Below are positions 33,541-46,640 of a stretch of DNA of 64,000 nt, one piece after another. The stretch is taken from the NCBI GenBank assembly GCA_030267565.1, contig BRXU01000004.1:5763001-5827000 (forward strand), written 5' to 3'. The first letter of the stretch is position 1; each line of letters starts with the position of its first letter. Position numbers and translations under genes: made by a program. This DNA comes from Pleodorina starrii (Eukaryota > Chlorophyta > Chlorophyceae > Chlamydomonadales > Volvocaceae). Below the pieces are notes generated by a model, which was given only the letters and a program-made list of their open reading frames with translations, made no database searches and had not been told where the DNA came from.

Positions 33541-35925
33541 GGTGAGCGGCGGCGAGCGGCAACGAATAACGAGCGGCGACGACGCGAGCCGCGACGAGCC
33601 GCGACGAGTGGCGACTAACTTTGAGCCAAGCGCAGCGGAGCGTGCGAGCGAGCGAGCGACAGCGTAACGAAGCGCAGGCGCGCACGACTTTATTCGCCGA
33701 GTACACGACGCGACGCTATGCTCCACGATACGCTCCGCTATGCTTCGTTACGATCCGTTACGCAACGCTTTGCAACGTTACGCTATGCTACGCTACGCTA
33801 CGGTACGCAACGCTACGCTATGCAGCATCCTAAGTAGCGCGAGTGCACAATCGCATTTTCTTCGCAAATCGCAAGGCGACTAACTTTGACAAGCCTAACG
33901 CTATGATATCGCACATGAATGATTTCTATGATATATCTATATGCGAGCAGCACATCCCGTGACGCAAAAAAAATTTACGCAGTTTACGCGTCGGGGTTTC
34001 AGAGCCGATTGACGATCGTGCACGCTGCACTACACTATGGTAAGCGACGCGATGCTACACTACGCTACGCTACGCGGCGATGAGCGGCGGCGAGTGGCAA
34101 CGAATAACGAGCGGCGACGACGCGAGCCGCGACGAGCCGCGACGAGCGGCGACTAACTTTGAGCCGAGCGCAACGGAACGTGCGCGGCTTTACTCGCCGA
34201 CTTGTGTTAAAGCGATGAAACCGAGCGAGCGAGCGAGCGAGCGAGCGACAGCGTAACGAAGCGCAGCAGAACGTAGCGGAGCGTTGCGCAGGCGCGCACG
34301 ACTTTATTCCGACTACACGATGCGACGCTATATTCGCGATACGCTCCGTTATGCTTCGTTACGATCCGCTACGCAACGCTATGCAACGCTACGCTACGCT
34401 ATGCAGCATCCTAAGTAGCGCGCATTTTCCTCGCAAATCGCAAGGCGACTAACTTTGACAAGCCTAACGCTATGATATCGCACATGAATGATTTCTATGA
34501 TATATCTATACGCGAGCAGCACATCCCGCGACGCAAAAGAAATTTACGCACTTTACGCGTCGGGGTTTCGGAGCCGAGCAACTCTACTTCATGATAGCAA
34601 TACAATCCACATCGCGCCGCCATGTCACAATTTCATTATTTAAATTTTGACAGCGATTGTGATGATTTCTACGCGCGGAGACGTTGATGCGACTTCGGTC
34701 GCGATCAGCTGTTACTATTTCAAACTTCAACTTGAATGAACACATGAACGAACGCATATCAGCTATACAGAATGCACTATGCTATCCGAAATGCCGAAAC
34801 GAAAAGCGAAATTCCGGAAAATCCAAATTACATCTGACACACGGACGGACGGACACCATTTAATCGAGTAAGTCCTCCGCTTCTGTAGCTACGCTAGAGG
34901 CGCTACGGCTACATGGGCAATCCTACAAGCGCGCGCCCTTTGGGCCGCGGGCTGCCGTAGCGCCCCTTGCGGATGCGGACGCGACGCGACGCGATGCTCC
35001 ACGCTACGTTCCGCTACGCTCCATTACGATCCGCTACGCAACGCTATGCTACGCTTCGCTACGCTAGGCTACATGACGCGACGACGCGACGTCGTGTTGC
35101 GTTGTGTAGCATTGCAATGCGATCGTGCATGTTGCGCTGCACTACACGATGTGACGTGACGCTACGTGACGCGACGTGACACGACGCGACGCGACGTGAC
35201 GTGACACGACGTGACGCGACGCGACGAGACGTAACGTGACACGACGCGACGTAACGCGACACGATACGATGCGACGCGACGCAACACGACGCGACGCGAC
35301 ATGACACGACGCGATGCGACGCGACGCAACGCGACGCTACACTACATTACATGACGCGATGCGACGCTATGCTACGCTCCGCGGTGCTCCACAATATGTT
35401 CCGCTACGCTCCATTACGATCCGCTACGCAACGCTATGCTACGCTACGCTAGGCTACATGACGCGACGACGCGACGTCGTGTTGTGTTGCGTAGCATTGC
35501 AATGCGATCGTGCACGTGACGCGACGCGTCGTGACACGATGCTACACTACACTATGCTCCACGGGAAGGCGCGTGCGCGACTTCAATCGTGCACGTTGAA
35601 GTGTGACGTGCGATTTACGATCGTTCACGCTGCACTATACTATGGTACGCGACGCGATGCTACGCTACACGGCGGTGAGCGGCGGCGAGCAGCGACGACG
35701 CGAGCCGCGACGAGCCGCGACGAGTGGCGACTAACTTTGAGCCAAGCGCAGCGGAGCGTGTGAGCGAGCGAGCGACAGCGTAACGAAGCGCAGCAGAACG
35801 TAGTGGAGCGTGGCGCAGGCGCGCACGACTTTATTCGCCGACTACACGACGCGACGCTATGCTCCGCGATACGCTCCGCTATGCTTCGTTACGATCCGCT
35901 ACGCAACGCTTTGCAACGTTACGCT

Positions 35926-36146
35926 ATGCTACGCTACGCTACGCTACGCTACGCTACGCTACGCTACGCTACGCTACGCTACGCTACGCTACGCTACGCT
36001 ACGCTACGCTACGCTACGCTACGCTACGCTACGCTACGCTACGCTACGCTTCGCTACGCTACGCTTCGCTACGCTACGCTACGCTACGCTACGCTACGCT
36101 ACGCTACGCTACGCTTCGCTACGCTACGCTACGCTACGCTACGCTA
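35926..36146 (+). repeat. (TACGC)n pentanucleotide tract
   Basis: About 44 units with rare TTCGC variants. It starts after GCAACGTTACGCTATG and ends at the conserved GCAGCATCCTAAG motif. Confidence 0.95.
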
Positions 36147-38237
36147 TGCAGCATCCTAAGTAGCGCGAGTGCACAATCGCATTTTCTTCGCAAATCGCAA
36201 GGCGACTAACTTTGACAAGCCTAACGCTATGATATCGCACATAAATGATTTCTATGATATATCTATATGCGAGCAGCACATCCCGTGACGCAAAAAAAAT
36301 TTACGCAGTTTACGCGTCGGGGTTTCGGAGCCGATTTACGATCGTGCACGCTGCACTACACTATGGTAAGCGACGCGATGCTACACTACGGTACGCTACG
36401 CGGCGATGAGCGGCGGCGAGCGGCAACGAATAACGAGCGGCGACGACGCGAGCCGCGACGAGCCGCGACGAGCGGCGACTAACTTTGAGCCGAGCGCAGC
36501 GGAACGTGCGCGGCTTTAATCGCCGACTTGCGTTAAAGCGATGAAACCGAGCGAGCGAGCGAGCGACAGCGTAACGAAGCGCAGCAGAACGTAGCGGAGC
36601 GTTGCGCAGGCGCGCACGACTTTATTCCGACTACACGATGCGACGCTATATTCGCGATACGCTCCGCTATGCTTCGTTACGATCCGCTACGCAACGCTAT
36701 GCAACGCTACGCTACGCTATGCAGCATCCTAAGTAGCGCGCATTTTCCTCGCAAATCGCAAGGCGACTAACTTTGACAAGCCTAACGCTATGATATCGCA
36801 CATGAATGATTTCTATGATATATCTATACGCGAGCAGCACATCCCGCGACGCAAAAGAAATTTACGCACTTTACGCGTCGGGGTTTCGGAGCCGAGCAAC
36901 TCTACTTCATGATAGCAATACAATCCACATCGCGCCGCCATGTCACAATTTCATTATTTAAATTTTGACAGCGATTGTGATGATTTCTACGCGCGGAGAC
37001 GTTGATGCGACTTCGGTCGCGATCAGCTGTTACTATTTCAAACTTCAACTTGAATGAACACATGAACGAACGCATATCAGCTATACAGAATGCACTATGC
37101 TATCCGAAATGCCGAAACGAAAAGCGAAATTCCGGAAAATCCAAATTACATCTGACACACGGACGGACGGACACCATTTAATCGAGTAAGTCCTCCGCTT
37201 CTGTAGCTACGCTAGAGGCGCTACGGCTACATGGGCAATCCTACAAGCGCGCGCCCTTTGGGCCGCGGGCTGCCGTAGCGCCCCTTGCGGATGCGGACGC
37301 GACGCGACGCGATGCTCCACGCTACGTTCCGCTACGCTCCATTACGATCCGCTACGCAACGCTATGCTACGCTTCGCTACGCTAGGCTACATGACGCGAC
37401 GACGCGACGTCGTGTTGCGTTGTGTAGCATTGCAATGCGATCGTGCATGTTGCGCTGCACTACACGATGTGACGTGACGCTACGTGACGCGACGTGACAC
37501 GACGCGACGCGACGTGACGTGACACGACGTGACGCGACGCGACGAGACGTAACGTGACACGACGCGACGTAACGCGACACGATACGATGCGACGCGACGC
37601 AACACGACGCGACGCGACATGACACGACGCGATGCGACGCGACGCAACGCGACGCTACACTACATTACATGACGCGATGCGACGCTATGCTACGCTCCGC
37701 GATGCTCCACAATATGTTCCGCTACGCTCCATTACGATCCGCTACGCAACGCTATGCTACGCTACGCTAGGCTACATGACGCGACGACGCGACGTCGTGT
37801 TGTGTTGCGTAGCATTGCAATGCGATCGTGCACGTGACGCGACGCGTCGTGACACGATGCTACACTACACTATGCTCCACGGGAAGGCGCGTGCGCGACT
37901 TCAATCGTGCACGTTGAAGTGTGACGTGCGATTTACGATCGTTCACGCTGCACTATACTATGGTACGCGACGCGATGCTACGCTACACGGCGGTGAGCGG
38001 CGGCGAGCAGCGACGACGCGAGCCGCGACGAGCCGCGACGAGTGGCGACTAACTTTGAGCCAAGCGCAGCGGAGCGTGTGAGTGAGCGAGCGACAGCGTA
38101 ACGAAGCGCAGCAGAACGTAGTGGAGCGTGGCGCAGGCGCGCACGACTTTATTCGCCGACTACACGACGCGACGCTATGCTCCGCGATACGCTCCGCTAT
38201 GCTTCGTTACGATCCGCTACGCAACGCTTTGCAACGT

Positions 38238-38360
38238 TACGCTATGCTACGCTACGCTACGCTACGCTACGCTACGCTACGCTACGCTACGCTACGCTAC
38301 GCTACGCTACGCTACGCTACGCTACGCTACGCTACGCTTCGCTACGCTACGCTACGCTAT
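38238..38360 (+). repeat. (TACGC)n pentanucleotide tract
   Basis: About 24 units, flanked exactly as the tract at 35926 but about 20 units shorter. Confidence 0.95.
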
Positions 38361-40039
38361 GCAGCATCCTAAGTAGCGCGAGTGCACAATCGCATTTTCT
38401 TCGCAAATCGCAAGGCGACTAACTTTGACAAGCCTAACGCTATGATATCGCACATAAATGATTTCTATGATATATCTATATGCGAGCAGCACATCCCGTG
38501 ACGCAAAAAAAATTTACGCAGTTTACGCGTCGGGGTTTCGGAGCCGATTTACGATCGTGCACGCTGCACTACACTATGGTAAGCGACGCGATGCTACACT
38601 ACGGTACGCTACGCGGCGATGAGCGGCGGCGAGCGGCAACGAATAACGAGCGGCGACGACGCGAGCCGCGACGAGCCGCGACGAGCGGCGACTAACTTTG
38701 AGCCGAGCGCAGCGGAACGTGCGCGGCTTTAATCGCCGACTTGCGTTAAAGCGATGAAACCGAGCGAGCGAGCGAGCGACAGCGTAACGAAGCGCAGCAG
38801 AACGTAGCGGAGCGTTGCGCAGGCGCGCACGACTTTATTCCGACTACACGATGCGACGCTATATTCGCGATACGCTCCGCTATGCTTCGTTACGATCCGC
38901 TACGCAACGCTATGCAACGCTACGCTACGCTATGCAGCATCCTAAGTAGCGCGCATTTTCCTCGCAAATCGCAAGGCGACTAACTTTGACAAGCCTAACG
39001 CTATGATATCGCACATGAATGATTTCTATGATATATCTATACGCGAGCAGCACATCCCGCGACGCAAAAGAAATTTACGCACTTTACGCGTCGGGGTTTC
39101 GGAGCCGAGCAACTCTACTTCATGATAGCAATACAATCCACATCGCGCCGCCATGTCACAATTTCATTATTTAAATTTTGACAGCGATTGTGATGATTTC
39201 TACGCGCGGAGACGTTGATGCGACTTCGGTCGCGATCAGCTGTTACTATTTCAAACTTCAACTTGAATGAACACATGAACGAACGCATATCAGCTATACA
39301 GAATGCACTATGCTATCCGAAATGCCGAAACGAAAAGCGAAATTCCGGAAAATCCAAATTACATCTGACACACGGACGGACGGACACCATTTAACAAGCG
39401 CGCGCCCTGCGGGGCGCGGGCTGCCGTAGCGCCCCTTGTGGATGCGGACGCGACGCGACGCGACGCTATGCTCCACGCTACGCTCCGATATGCTCCATTA
39501 CGATCCGCTACGCAACGCTATGCTACACTACGCTACGCTAGGCTACATGACGCGATGCGATGCGACGCTACGCGACGCGAGGCGACGCAACGTGACGCGA
39601 CGCTACACTACGTTACGTGACGCGACGTGATGCTATGCTACGCTCCGCGATGTTCCACGCTACGCTCCGCTACGCTCCATTACAATCCGCTACACAACGC
39701 TACGCAACGCTATGCTACGCTACGCTACGCTAGGCTACATGACGCGACGTCGTGTTGCGTTGCGTAGCATTGCAATGCGATCGTGCATGCTGTGCTGCAC
39801 TACACGACGCGACGCGACGCGACGTGACGTGACGTGAAACGACGCGACGCAACGCGACACGATGCGACGCGACGCAACATGAGGCGACGCGATGCGACGC
39901 GACGCGACGCGACACGACGCTACACTACACTATGTTCCGCGGGAAGGCGCGTGCGCGACTTCAATCGTGCACGTTGAAATGTGACGTGCGATTTACGATC
40001 GTGCACGCTGCACTACACTATGGTACGCGACGCGATGCT

Positions 40040-40167
40040 ATGCTACGCTACGCTACGCTACGCTACGCTACGCTACGCTACACTACGCTACGCTACGCTA
40101 CGCTACGCTACGCTACGCTACGCTACGCTACGCTACGCTACGCTACGCTACGCTACGCTACGCTACG
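40040..40167 (+). repeat. (TACGC)n pentanucleotide tract
   Basis: About 25 units with one TACAC variant. Here the tract follows the GCACTACACTATGG motif and ends at GCGGCGGTGAGCGG, so it expanded at a different place in the module from the tract at 35926. Confidence 0.95.
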
Positions 40168-42105
40168 CGGCGGTGAGCGGCGGCGAGCGGCAACGAGTAA
40201 CGAGCGGCGACGACGCGAGTAGCGACGAGCCGCGACGAGCGGTGACTAACTTTGAGCCGAGCGCAGCGGAGCGTGCGCGGCTTTAATCGCCGACTTGCGT
40301 TAAAGCGATGAAACCGAGCGAGCGAGCGAGCGAGCGAGCGACAGCGTAGCGAAGCGCAGCAGAACGTAGCGGAGCACTGCGCAGGCGCGCACGACTTTAT
40401 TCGCCGACTACACGACGCGACGCTATGCTCCGCGATACGCTCCGCTATGCTTCGTTACGATCCGCTACGCAACGCTATGCAACGCTACGCTACGCTATGC
40501 TATGCAGCATCCTAAGTAGCGCGAGTGCACGATCGCATTTTCCTCGCAAGCAAATCGCAAGGCGACTAACTTTGACAAGCCTAACGCTATGATATCACAC
40601 ATAGATGATTTCTATGATATATCTATATGCGAGCAGCACATCCCGCGACGTAAAAATATTTTACGCACTTTACGCGTCGGGGTTTCGGAGCTGAGCAATT
40701 CTACTTCACGATATAGCAATACGATTCACAACGCGCCGTCATGTCACGATTCTACTACAAAAAGATTGATAGCGATTGCGTCGATTTCCGGGCGCGGAAA
40801 CGCTGATGCGACTTCGGCCGCGATCAGCGGAAACTAGCACAAACTTAAACATGGATGAACATGCGTACGGATGCATATCCTGCAATATAGAATGCAATAC
40901 GGTATGAGAAATGCCGAAACGAAAAGCGAAAAGCCAAAAAAAAGACATTACATCGCACGTACTACTACGGACGGACATTCCAGTCGGGGTAAGGCCTCCG
41001 CTTCTCTAGCTACGCTAGCTACGCTAGAGACGCTACGGCGATCGAGTAAGTCCTCCGCTTCTGTAGCTACGCTAGAGGCGCTACGGCTACATGGGCAATC
41101 CTACAAGCGCGCGCCCTTTGGGCCGCGGGCTGCCGTAGCGCCCCTTGCGGATGCGGACGCGACGCGACGCGATGCTCCACGCTACGTTCCGCTACGCTCC
41201 ATTACGATCCGCTACGCAACGCTATGCTACGCTTCGCTACGCTAGGCTACATGACGCGACGACGCGACGTCGTGTTGCGTTGTGTAGCATTGCAATGCGA
41301 TCGTGCATGTTGCGCTGCACTACACGATGCGACGTGACGCTACGTGACGCGACGTGACACGACGCGACGCGACGTGACGTGACACGACGTGACGCGACGC
41401 GACGCGACGTAACGTGACACGACGCGACGTAACGCGACACGATACGATGCGACGCGACGCAACACGACGCGACGCGACATGACACGACGCGATGCGACGC
41501 GACGCAACGCGACGCTACACTACATTACATGACGCGATGCGACGCTATGCTACACTCCGCGATGCTCCACAATATGTTCCGCTACGCTCCATTACGATCC
41601 GCTACGCAACGCTATGCTACGCTACGCTAGGCTACATGGCGCGACGACGCGACGTCGTGTTGTGTTGCGTAGCATTGCAATGCGATCGTGCACGTGACGC
41701 GACGCGTCGTGACACGATGCTACACTACACTATGCTCCACGGGAAGGCGCGTGCGCGACTTCAATCGTGCACGTTGAAGTGTGACGTGCGATTTACGATC
41801 GTTCACGCTGCACTATACTATGGTACGCGACGCGATGCTACGCTACACGGCGGTGAGCGGTGGTGAGCAGCGACGACGTGAGCCGCGACGAGCCGTGACG
41901 AGTGGCGACTAACTTTGAGCCAAGCGCAGCGGAGCGTGTGAGCGAGCGAGCGACAGCGTAACGAAGCGCAGCAGAACGTAGTGGAGCGTGGCGCAGGCGC
42001 GCACGACTTTATTCGCCGACTACACGACGCGACGCTATGCTCCGCGATACGCTCCGCTATGCTTCGTTACGATCCGCTACGCAACGCTTTGCAACGTTAC
42101 ACTAT

Positions 42106-42266
42106 GCTACGCTACGTTACACTATGCTACGCTACGCTACGCTACGCTACGCTACGCTACGCTACGCTACGCTACGCTACGCTACGCTACGCTACGCTAC
42201 GCTACGCTTCGCTACGCTACGCTACGCTACGCTACGCTTCGCTACGCTACGCTACGCTACGCTATG
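42106..42266 (+). repeat. (TACGC)n pentanucleotide tract, copy A
   Basis: About 30 units with TTCGC and TACAC interruptions. The counterpart in copy B (48133-48352) is 55 bases longer and more uniform. Confidence 0.93.
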
Positions 42267-43344
42267 CAGCATCCTAAGTAGCGCGAGTGCACAATCGCAT
42301 TTTCTTCGCAAATCGCAAGGCGACTAACTTTGACAAGCCTAACGCTATGATATCGCACATGAATGATTTCTATGATATATCTATATGCGAGCAGCACATC
42401 CCGTGACGCAAAAAAAATTTACGCAGTTTACGCGTCGGGGTTTCGGAGCCGATTTACGATCGTGCACGCTGCACTACACTATGGTAAGCGACGCGATGCT
42501 ACACTACGGTACGCTACGCGGCGATGAGCGGCGGCGAGCGGCAACGAATAACGAGCGGCGACGACGCGAGCCGCGACGAGCCGCGACGAGCGGCGACTAA
42601 CTTTGAGCCGAGCGCAGCGGAACGTGCGCGGCTTTAATCGCCGACTTGCGTTAAAGCGATGAAACCGAGCGAGCGAGCGAGCGAGCGACAGCGTAACGAA
42701 GCGCAGCAGAACGTAGCGGAGCGTTGCGCAGGCGCGCACGACTTTATTCGCCGACTACACGATGCGACGCTATATTCGCGATACGCTCCGCTATGCTTCG
42801 TTACGATCCGCTACGCAACGCTATGCAACGCTACGCTACGCTATGCAGCATCCTAAGTAGCGCGCATTTTCCTCGCAAATCGCAAGGCGACTAACTTTGA
42901 CAAGCCTAACGCTATGATATCGCACATAAATGATTTCTATGATATATCTATACGCGAGCAGCACATCCCGCGACGCAAAAGAAATTTACGCACTTTACGC
43001 GTCGGGGTTTCGGAGCCGAGCAACTCTACTTCATGATAGCAATACAATCCACATCGCGCCGCCATGTCACAATTCCATTATTTAAATTTTGACAGTGATT
43101 GTGATGATTTCTACGCGCGGAGACGTTGATGCGACTTCGGCCGCGATCAGCTGTTACTATTTCAAACTTCAACTTGAATGAACACATGAACGAACGCATA
43201 TCAGCTATACAGAATGCACTATGCTATCCGAAATGCCGAAACGAAAAGCGAAATTCCGGAAAATCCAAATTACATCTGACACACGGACGGACAAGCGCGC
43301 GCCCTTTGGGGCGCGGGCTGCCGTAGCGCCCCTTGCGGATGCGG

Positions 43345-43485
43345 ACGCGACGCGACGCGACGCGACGCGACACGACGCGACGCGATGCGACGCGGTGCGA
43401 CGCGACGCGACGCGATGCGATGCGACGCGACTCGACTCGATGCGACGCGACGCGACGCGACACGACACGACACGTCACGATTCGA
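43345..43485 (+). repeat. (CGACG)n-type degenerate pentanucleotide tract
   Basis: Units CGACG, CGATG and CGACA follow the GC-rich anchor. An identical stretch lies at about 49435-49575 in copy B. Open frames on both strands are periodicity artefacts. Confidence 0.9.
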
Positions 43486-44213
43486 CACGACACGACACAA
43501 TGCTACGCTGTGCTATGCTCCGCTCCGCTCCGCTTTGCTTTGCTCCGGTCCGCTATGCTCTGTTATGCTCCGCTATGCTCCGTTACGTTCCGCTACACAA
43601 CGTTATGCAACAGTACGCAACGCTATGCAACGCTACGTCACTATGCTATGCAACGCCCTAAGTAGCGCGCGTGTACGATCGCATTTCCTCGCAAATGTCA
43701 GTATGCGTGTGAAGCATGGGTGCATGCGGAGTGTGGAGCGTGTTGGAGCACGGGTCGCAATGCGACGCGACGCGATGTGATGCGTTGCGACACGACACGA
43801 TGCGACGCGACGCGACGCGACGCTATGCTCCATTACGATTCGCTACGCAACGCTATGCTACACTACGCTATGCTAGGCTACATGACGCGATGCGACGTGA
43901 CGCTACACTACGTTACGTGACGTGACGTGATTGCTATGCTACGCTCCGTGATGCTCCACGCTACGCTCCGCTACGCTCCATTACGATCCGTTACGCAACG
44001 CTATGCTACGCTACGTTCCGCTAGGCTACATGACGCGACGACGCGGCGTCGTGTTGCGTTGCGTAGCATTGCAATGTGATCGTGCATGCTGCACTGCACT
44101 ACACGATGCGACACGACGCTACACTACACTATGCTCCGCAGGAAGGTGCGTGCACGACAATTGTGCACGTTGAAATGTGACGTGCGATTTACGATCGTTC
44201 ACGCTGCACTACA

Positions 44214-44612
44214 CTATGGTACGCTACGCTACGCTACGCTACGCTACGCTACGCTACGCTACGCTACGCGACGCGACGCTACGCGACGCTACGCTACGCG
44301 ACGCTACGCGACGCTACGCGACGCGACGCTACGCGACGCTACGCGACGCTACGCTACACGACGCTACGCTACGCTACGCTACGCTACGCGACGCTACGCG
44401 ACGCTACGCGACGCGACGCTACGCGACGCTACGCTACGCTACGCTACGCTACGCTACGCTACGCTACGCTACGCTACGCTACGCTACGCTACGCTACGCT
44501 ACGCTACGCTACGCTACGCTACGCTACACTACGCTACGCTACGCTACGCTACGCTACGCTACGCTACACTACGCTACGCTACGCTACGCTGCGCTACGTT
44601 ACGCTACGCTAC
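44214..44612 (+). repeat. (TACGC)n / (GACGC)n pentanucleotide tract, copy A
   Basis: The longest tract of copy A. It is a mosaic of TACGC and GACGC units in the first half and almost pure TACGC in the second. The copy B version (about 50305-50787) is 85 bases (17 units) longer in the pure part. Confidence 0.93.
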
Positions 44613-44869
44613 GCCACGCGACGGTGAGTGGCGGCGAGCGGCAACGAATAACGAGCGGCGACGATGCGAGCCGCGACGAGCCGTGACTAGCGGCGACTAA
44701 CTTTGAGCCGAGCGCAGCGGAGCGTGCGCGACTTTAATCGCCGACTTGCGTTAAAGCGATGAAACCGAGCGAGCGAGCGAGCGAGCGACAGCGTAACAAA
44801 GCGCAGCAGAACGTAGCGGAGTGCTGCGCAGGCGCGCACGACTTTATTCGCCGACTACACGACGCGACG

Positions 44870-45457
44870 TGAAACAAGGGTGCCCCCTTTCCACCGAGTT
44901 GTTTGGGCTCTTCATCGAAACGCTTGCCGACCTGATTGATGTACATGACGTGGTGAACGCTAGAGCGCGTAAGCACGAGACTCCCCTCGTGGGTGGCAAG
45001 TGCGTTTCCATCCTGCTGTATGCTGACGACGTTAGTTTGCTTGCGACCTCCCCGGAGCGTATGGTAGAGCTCCTTAATCTTGTCGATCTGTTCTGTGTGG
45101 CTTTTGGAATGCGACCCAATGTTTCCAAGTGTGAAAGGTTAGTCTTTGCGTGTAACGATGACCTGCGGTCTCAAATTAGCACGGCGTGTGATGCGCAACT
45201 TCGACTTGCAGGGCAAGCCGTACCAGCCAAGGACAGCGCGCGCTACCTAGGGTTGGTGTACGGGCCCGACCGATCTTTTTGCGCTTGCCGCCAACAATTG
45301 TGTGATTCGGCGCGATCTGCCTTGTTTGCTCTAAGTGCTAAGCTTGATAAGTTAAAGTTGTTCTCAGCTGATGTTCGGATGCGGTGTTTCACTACCCAGG
45401 TGCGCGCCATTCTGTTGTATGGCTGTCAGGCGTGGGGCGTCGTGATAACAACAACCT
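44870..45457 (+). pseudogene. Reverse transcriptase fragment, LINE copy A, 5' frame
   Basis: Carries RT core motifs from the KQGCPLS box through YADD to the YLG box and the start of the thumb (CFTTQVRAILLYGCQAW). It begins without its own start codon, being fused to satellite sequence. It stops at a TAG just after a one-base frameshift, so it cannot make the complete protein. Confidence 0.85.
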
Positions 45458-46349
45458 AGCGGAGGGCCTTTTCGAAGCTTGTTTGCGGGATGATGCGGTT
45501 CAACTACAAGTCATTTTTATGCGGCAGATTGTGGGGGCGGCGAGGCCTGCCCAACGGCTGCTGTTTGCCGAAATGGCACAGCTCCCGCTGCAATACTACA
45601 TGGCCAAACAGGTTGTTGGTTTCTGGAATCGCGTCCGAAAGCAGGCTGGTTCTCTCGCGTTGGCGGTACTGCGGCAGGAAATACACGACGCACTTAATGA
45701 CCCAGCTGGGTCTGGCTGGGGTGCTGCAGTGCTGCGGTTGTTAACGTATCTCGAAATCGACATCTGGAGTGGGATGCCGCAGGACGTCAGTGGTTTCGAT
45801 AACCGCATCGATTGGTTGTTAAGTAAACCACTCCCCGAAGGAACGATTGTGACAGCGCTGAGGGAGCGGTTGATGAGTGGGTGGGAGCACGAGCGTTTAA
45901 GTGTACCGCCTGAGGCTTACCCTTCGGACGGGAAACAGCCGGGAGTTCAGATGGCGAAGTATAAGCACTGGATGGGTATGCCCTTTGCGCGGGCAGCGGC
46001 AATCATGTGGCCACAGCATGCTAGCGTTTTCATTCCGCGTGCGGCCCACCGCAAACTTTTGCAGTTTCGTTTGTGCTGTTGGGCGGTTGCGGCCAACAGA
46101 TCGCGAGTGGGCAGAGTTCATGTCCCTAGGACTGAGCGAAAATGTCCCTGCTGCGTTGCGGATGGTCAAATAGAGGACGAGAAGCATGTCCTAATGGAGT
46201 GCCCTGCTTATAGTAGCATCCGCGCGGATGAAGGGTTTCCTCAATTCGAGGGTATGGAGGAAGCGATGAGATGGGATCCTCCCCGTTTGGCGAAGATGCT
46301 TGAGCGCATTTGGGCCCACCGCAACTCAATTGTCCCCTTTGGCCGCTAG
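45447..46349 (+). pseudogene. LINE ORF2 C-terminal region, copy A, after the frameshift
   Basis: Continues the element protein in a frame displaced by one base (NNNLAEGLFEACL, then FMRQIVGAARPAQRLLFAEM). It ends with the CPCC-x-HVLMECP cysteine-histidine motif common at the C-terminus of LINE ORF2 proteins. No start codon of its own is expected. Confidence 0.82.
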
Positions 46350-46640
46350 TATCCCTCTCTCCTGCATGGGCGGTGTTTCTACTGTCGTGCTTTTAGGCGT
46401 TTTAGTTCCCTTGGGCCCTCGGCTCGTATGGGCTTTTGTTCATGAGAGGGGCACGCACCCCCAACCATGTAACAAACACACACACTATGCTCCGCGGGAA
46501 GGCGCGTGCGCGACTTCAATCGTGCACGTTGAAGTGTGACGTGCGATTTACGATCGTTCACGCTGCGCTATACTATGGTACGCGACGCGATGCTACGCTA
46601 CACGGCGGTGAGCGGCGGCGAGCGGCAACGAATAACGAGC

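Larger units (their letters stand above)
34926..39394 (+). repeat. Two adjacent higher-order satellite units, nearly identical
   Basis: 34926-37243 and 37244-39394 match almost base for base: landmark offsets are 2318 bases before the TACGC tract and 2213 after it. The 105-base difference is a multiple of five in the pentamer tract. Each unit contains two AT-richer cores (for example near 36146 and 36719), so the higher-order unit is a dimer of related half-modules. The unit before it (from 32399) is similar but carries the LINE fragment. Further partial copies begin at 41104. Confidence 0.85.
44870..46485 (+). mobile_element. 5'-truncated non-LTR retrotransposon (LINE), copy A
   Basis: The element starts abruptly inside the reverse-transcriptase domain (VKQGCPLSTELFGLF). 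It continues with the catalytic YADD box (ILLYADDVSLLATS), GMRPNVSKCERLVF and ARYLGLVYG, then a thumb and connection region, and a C-terminal zinc-knuckle-like motif CPCC...DEKHVLMECP (the zf-RVT pattern). The coding frame ends at 46349. A single-base frameshift near 45440 splits it into two frames (to about 45457 and from about 45447). A 3' untranslated region of about 120 bases follows, then the polyadenylation-type TGTAA and an AC-repeat tail. Missing 5' sequence plus the frameshift make it non-functional. Confidence 0.88.
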
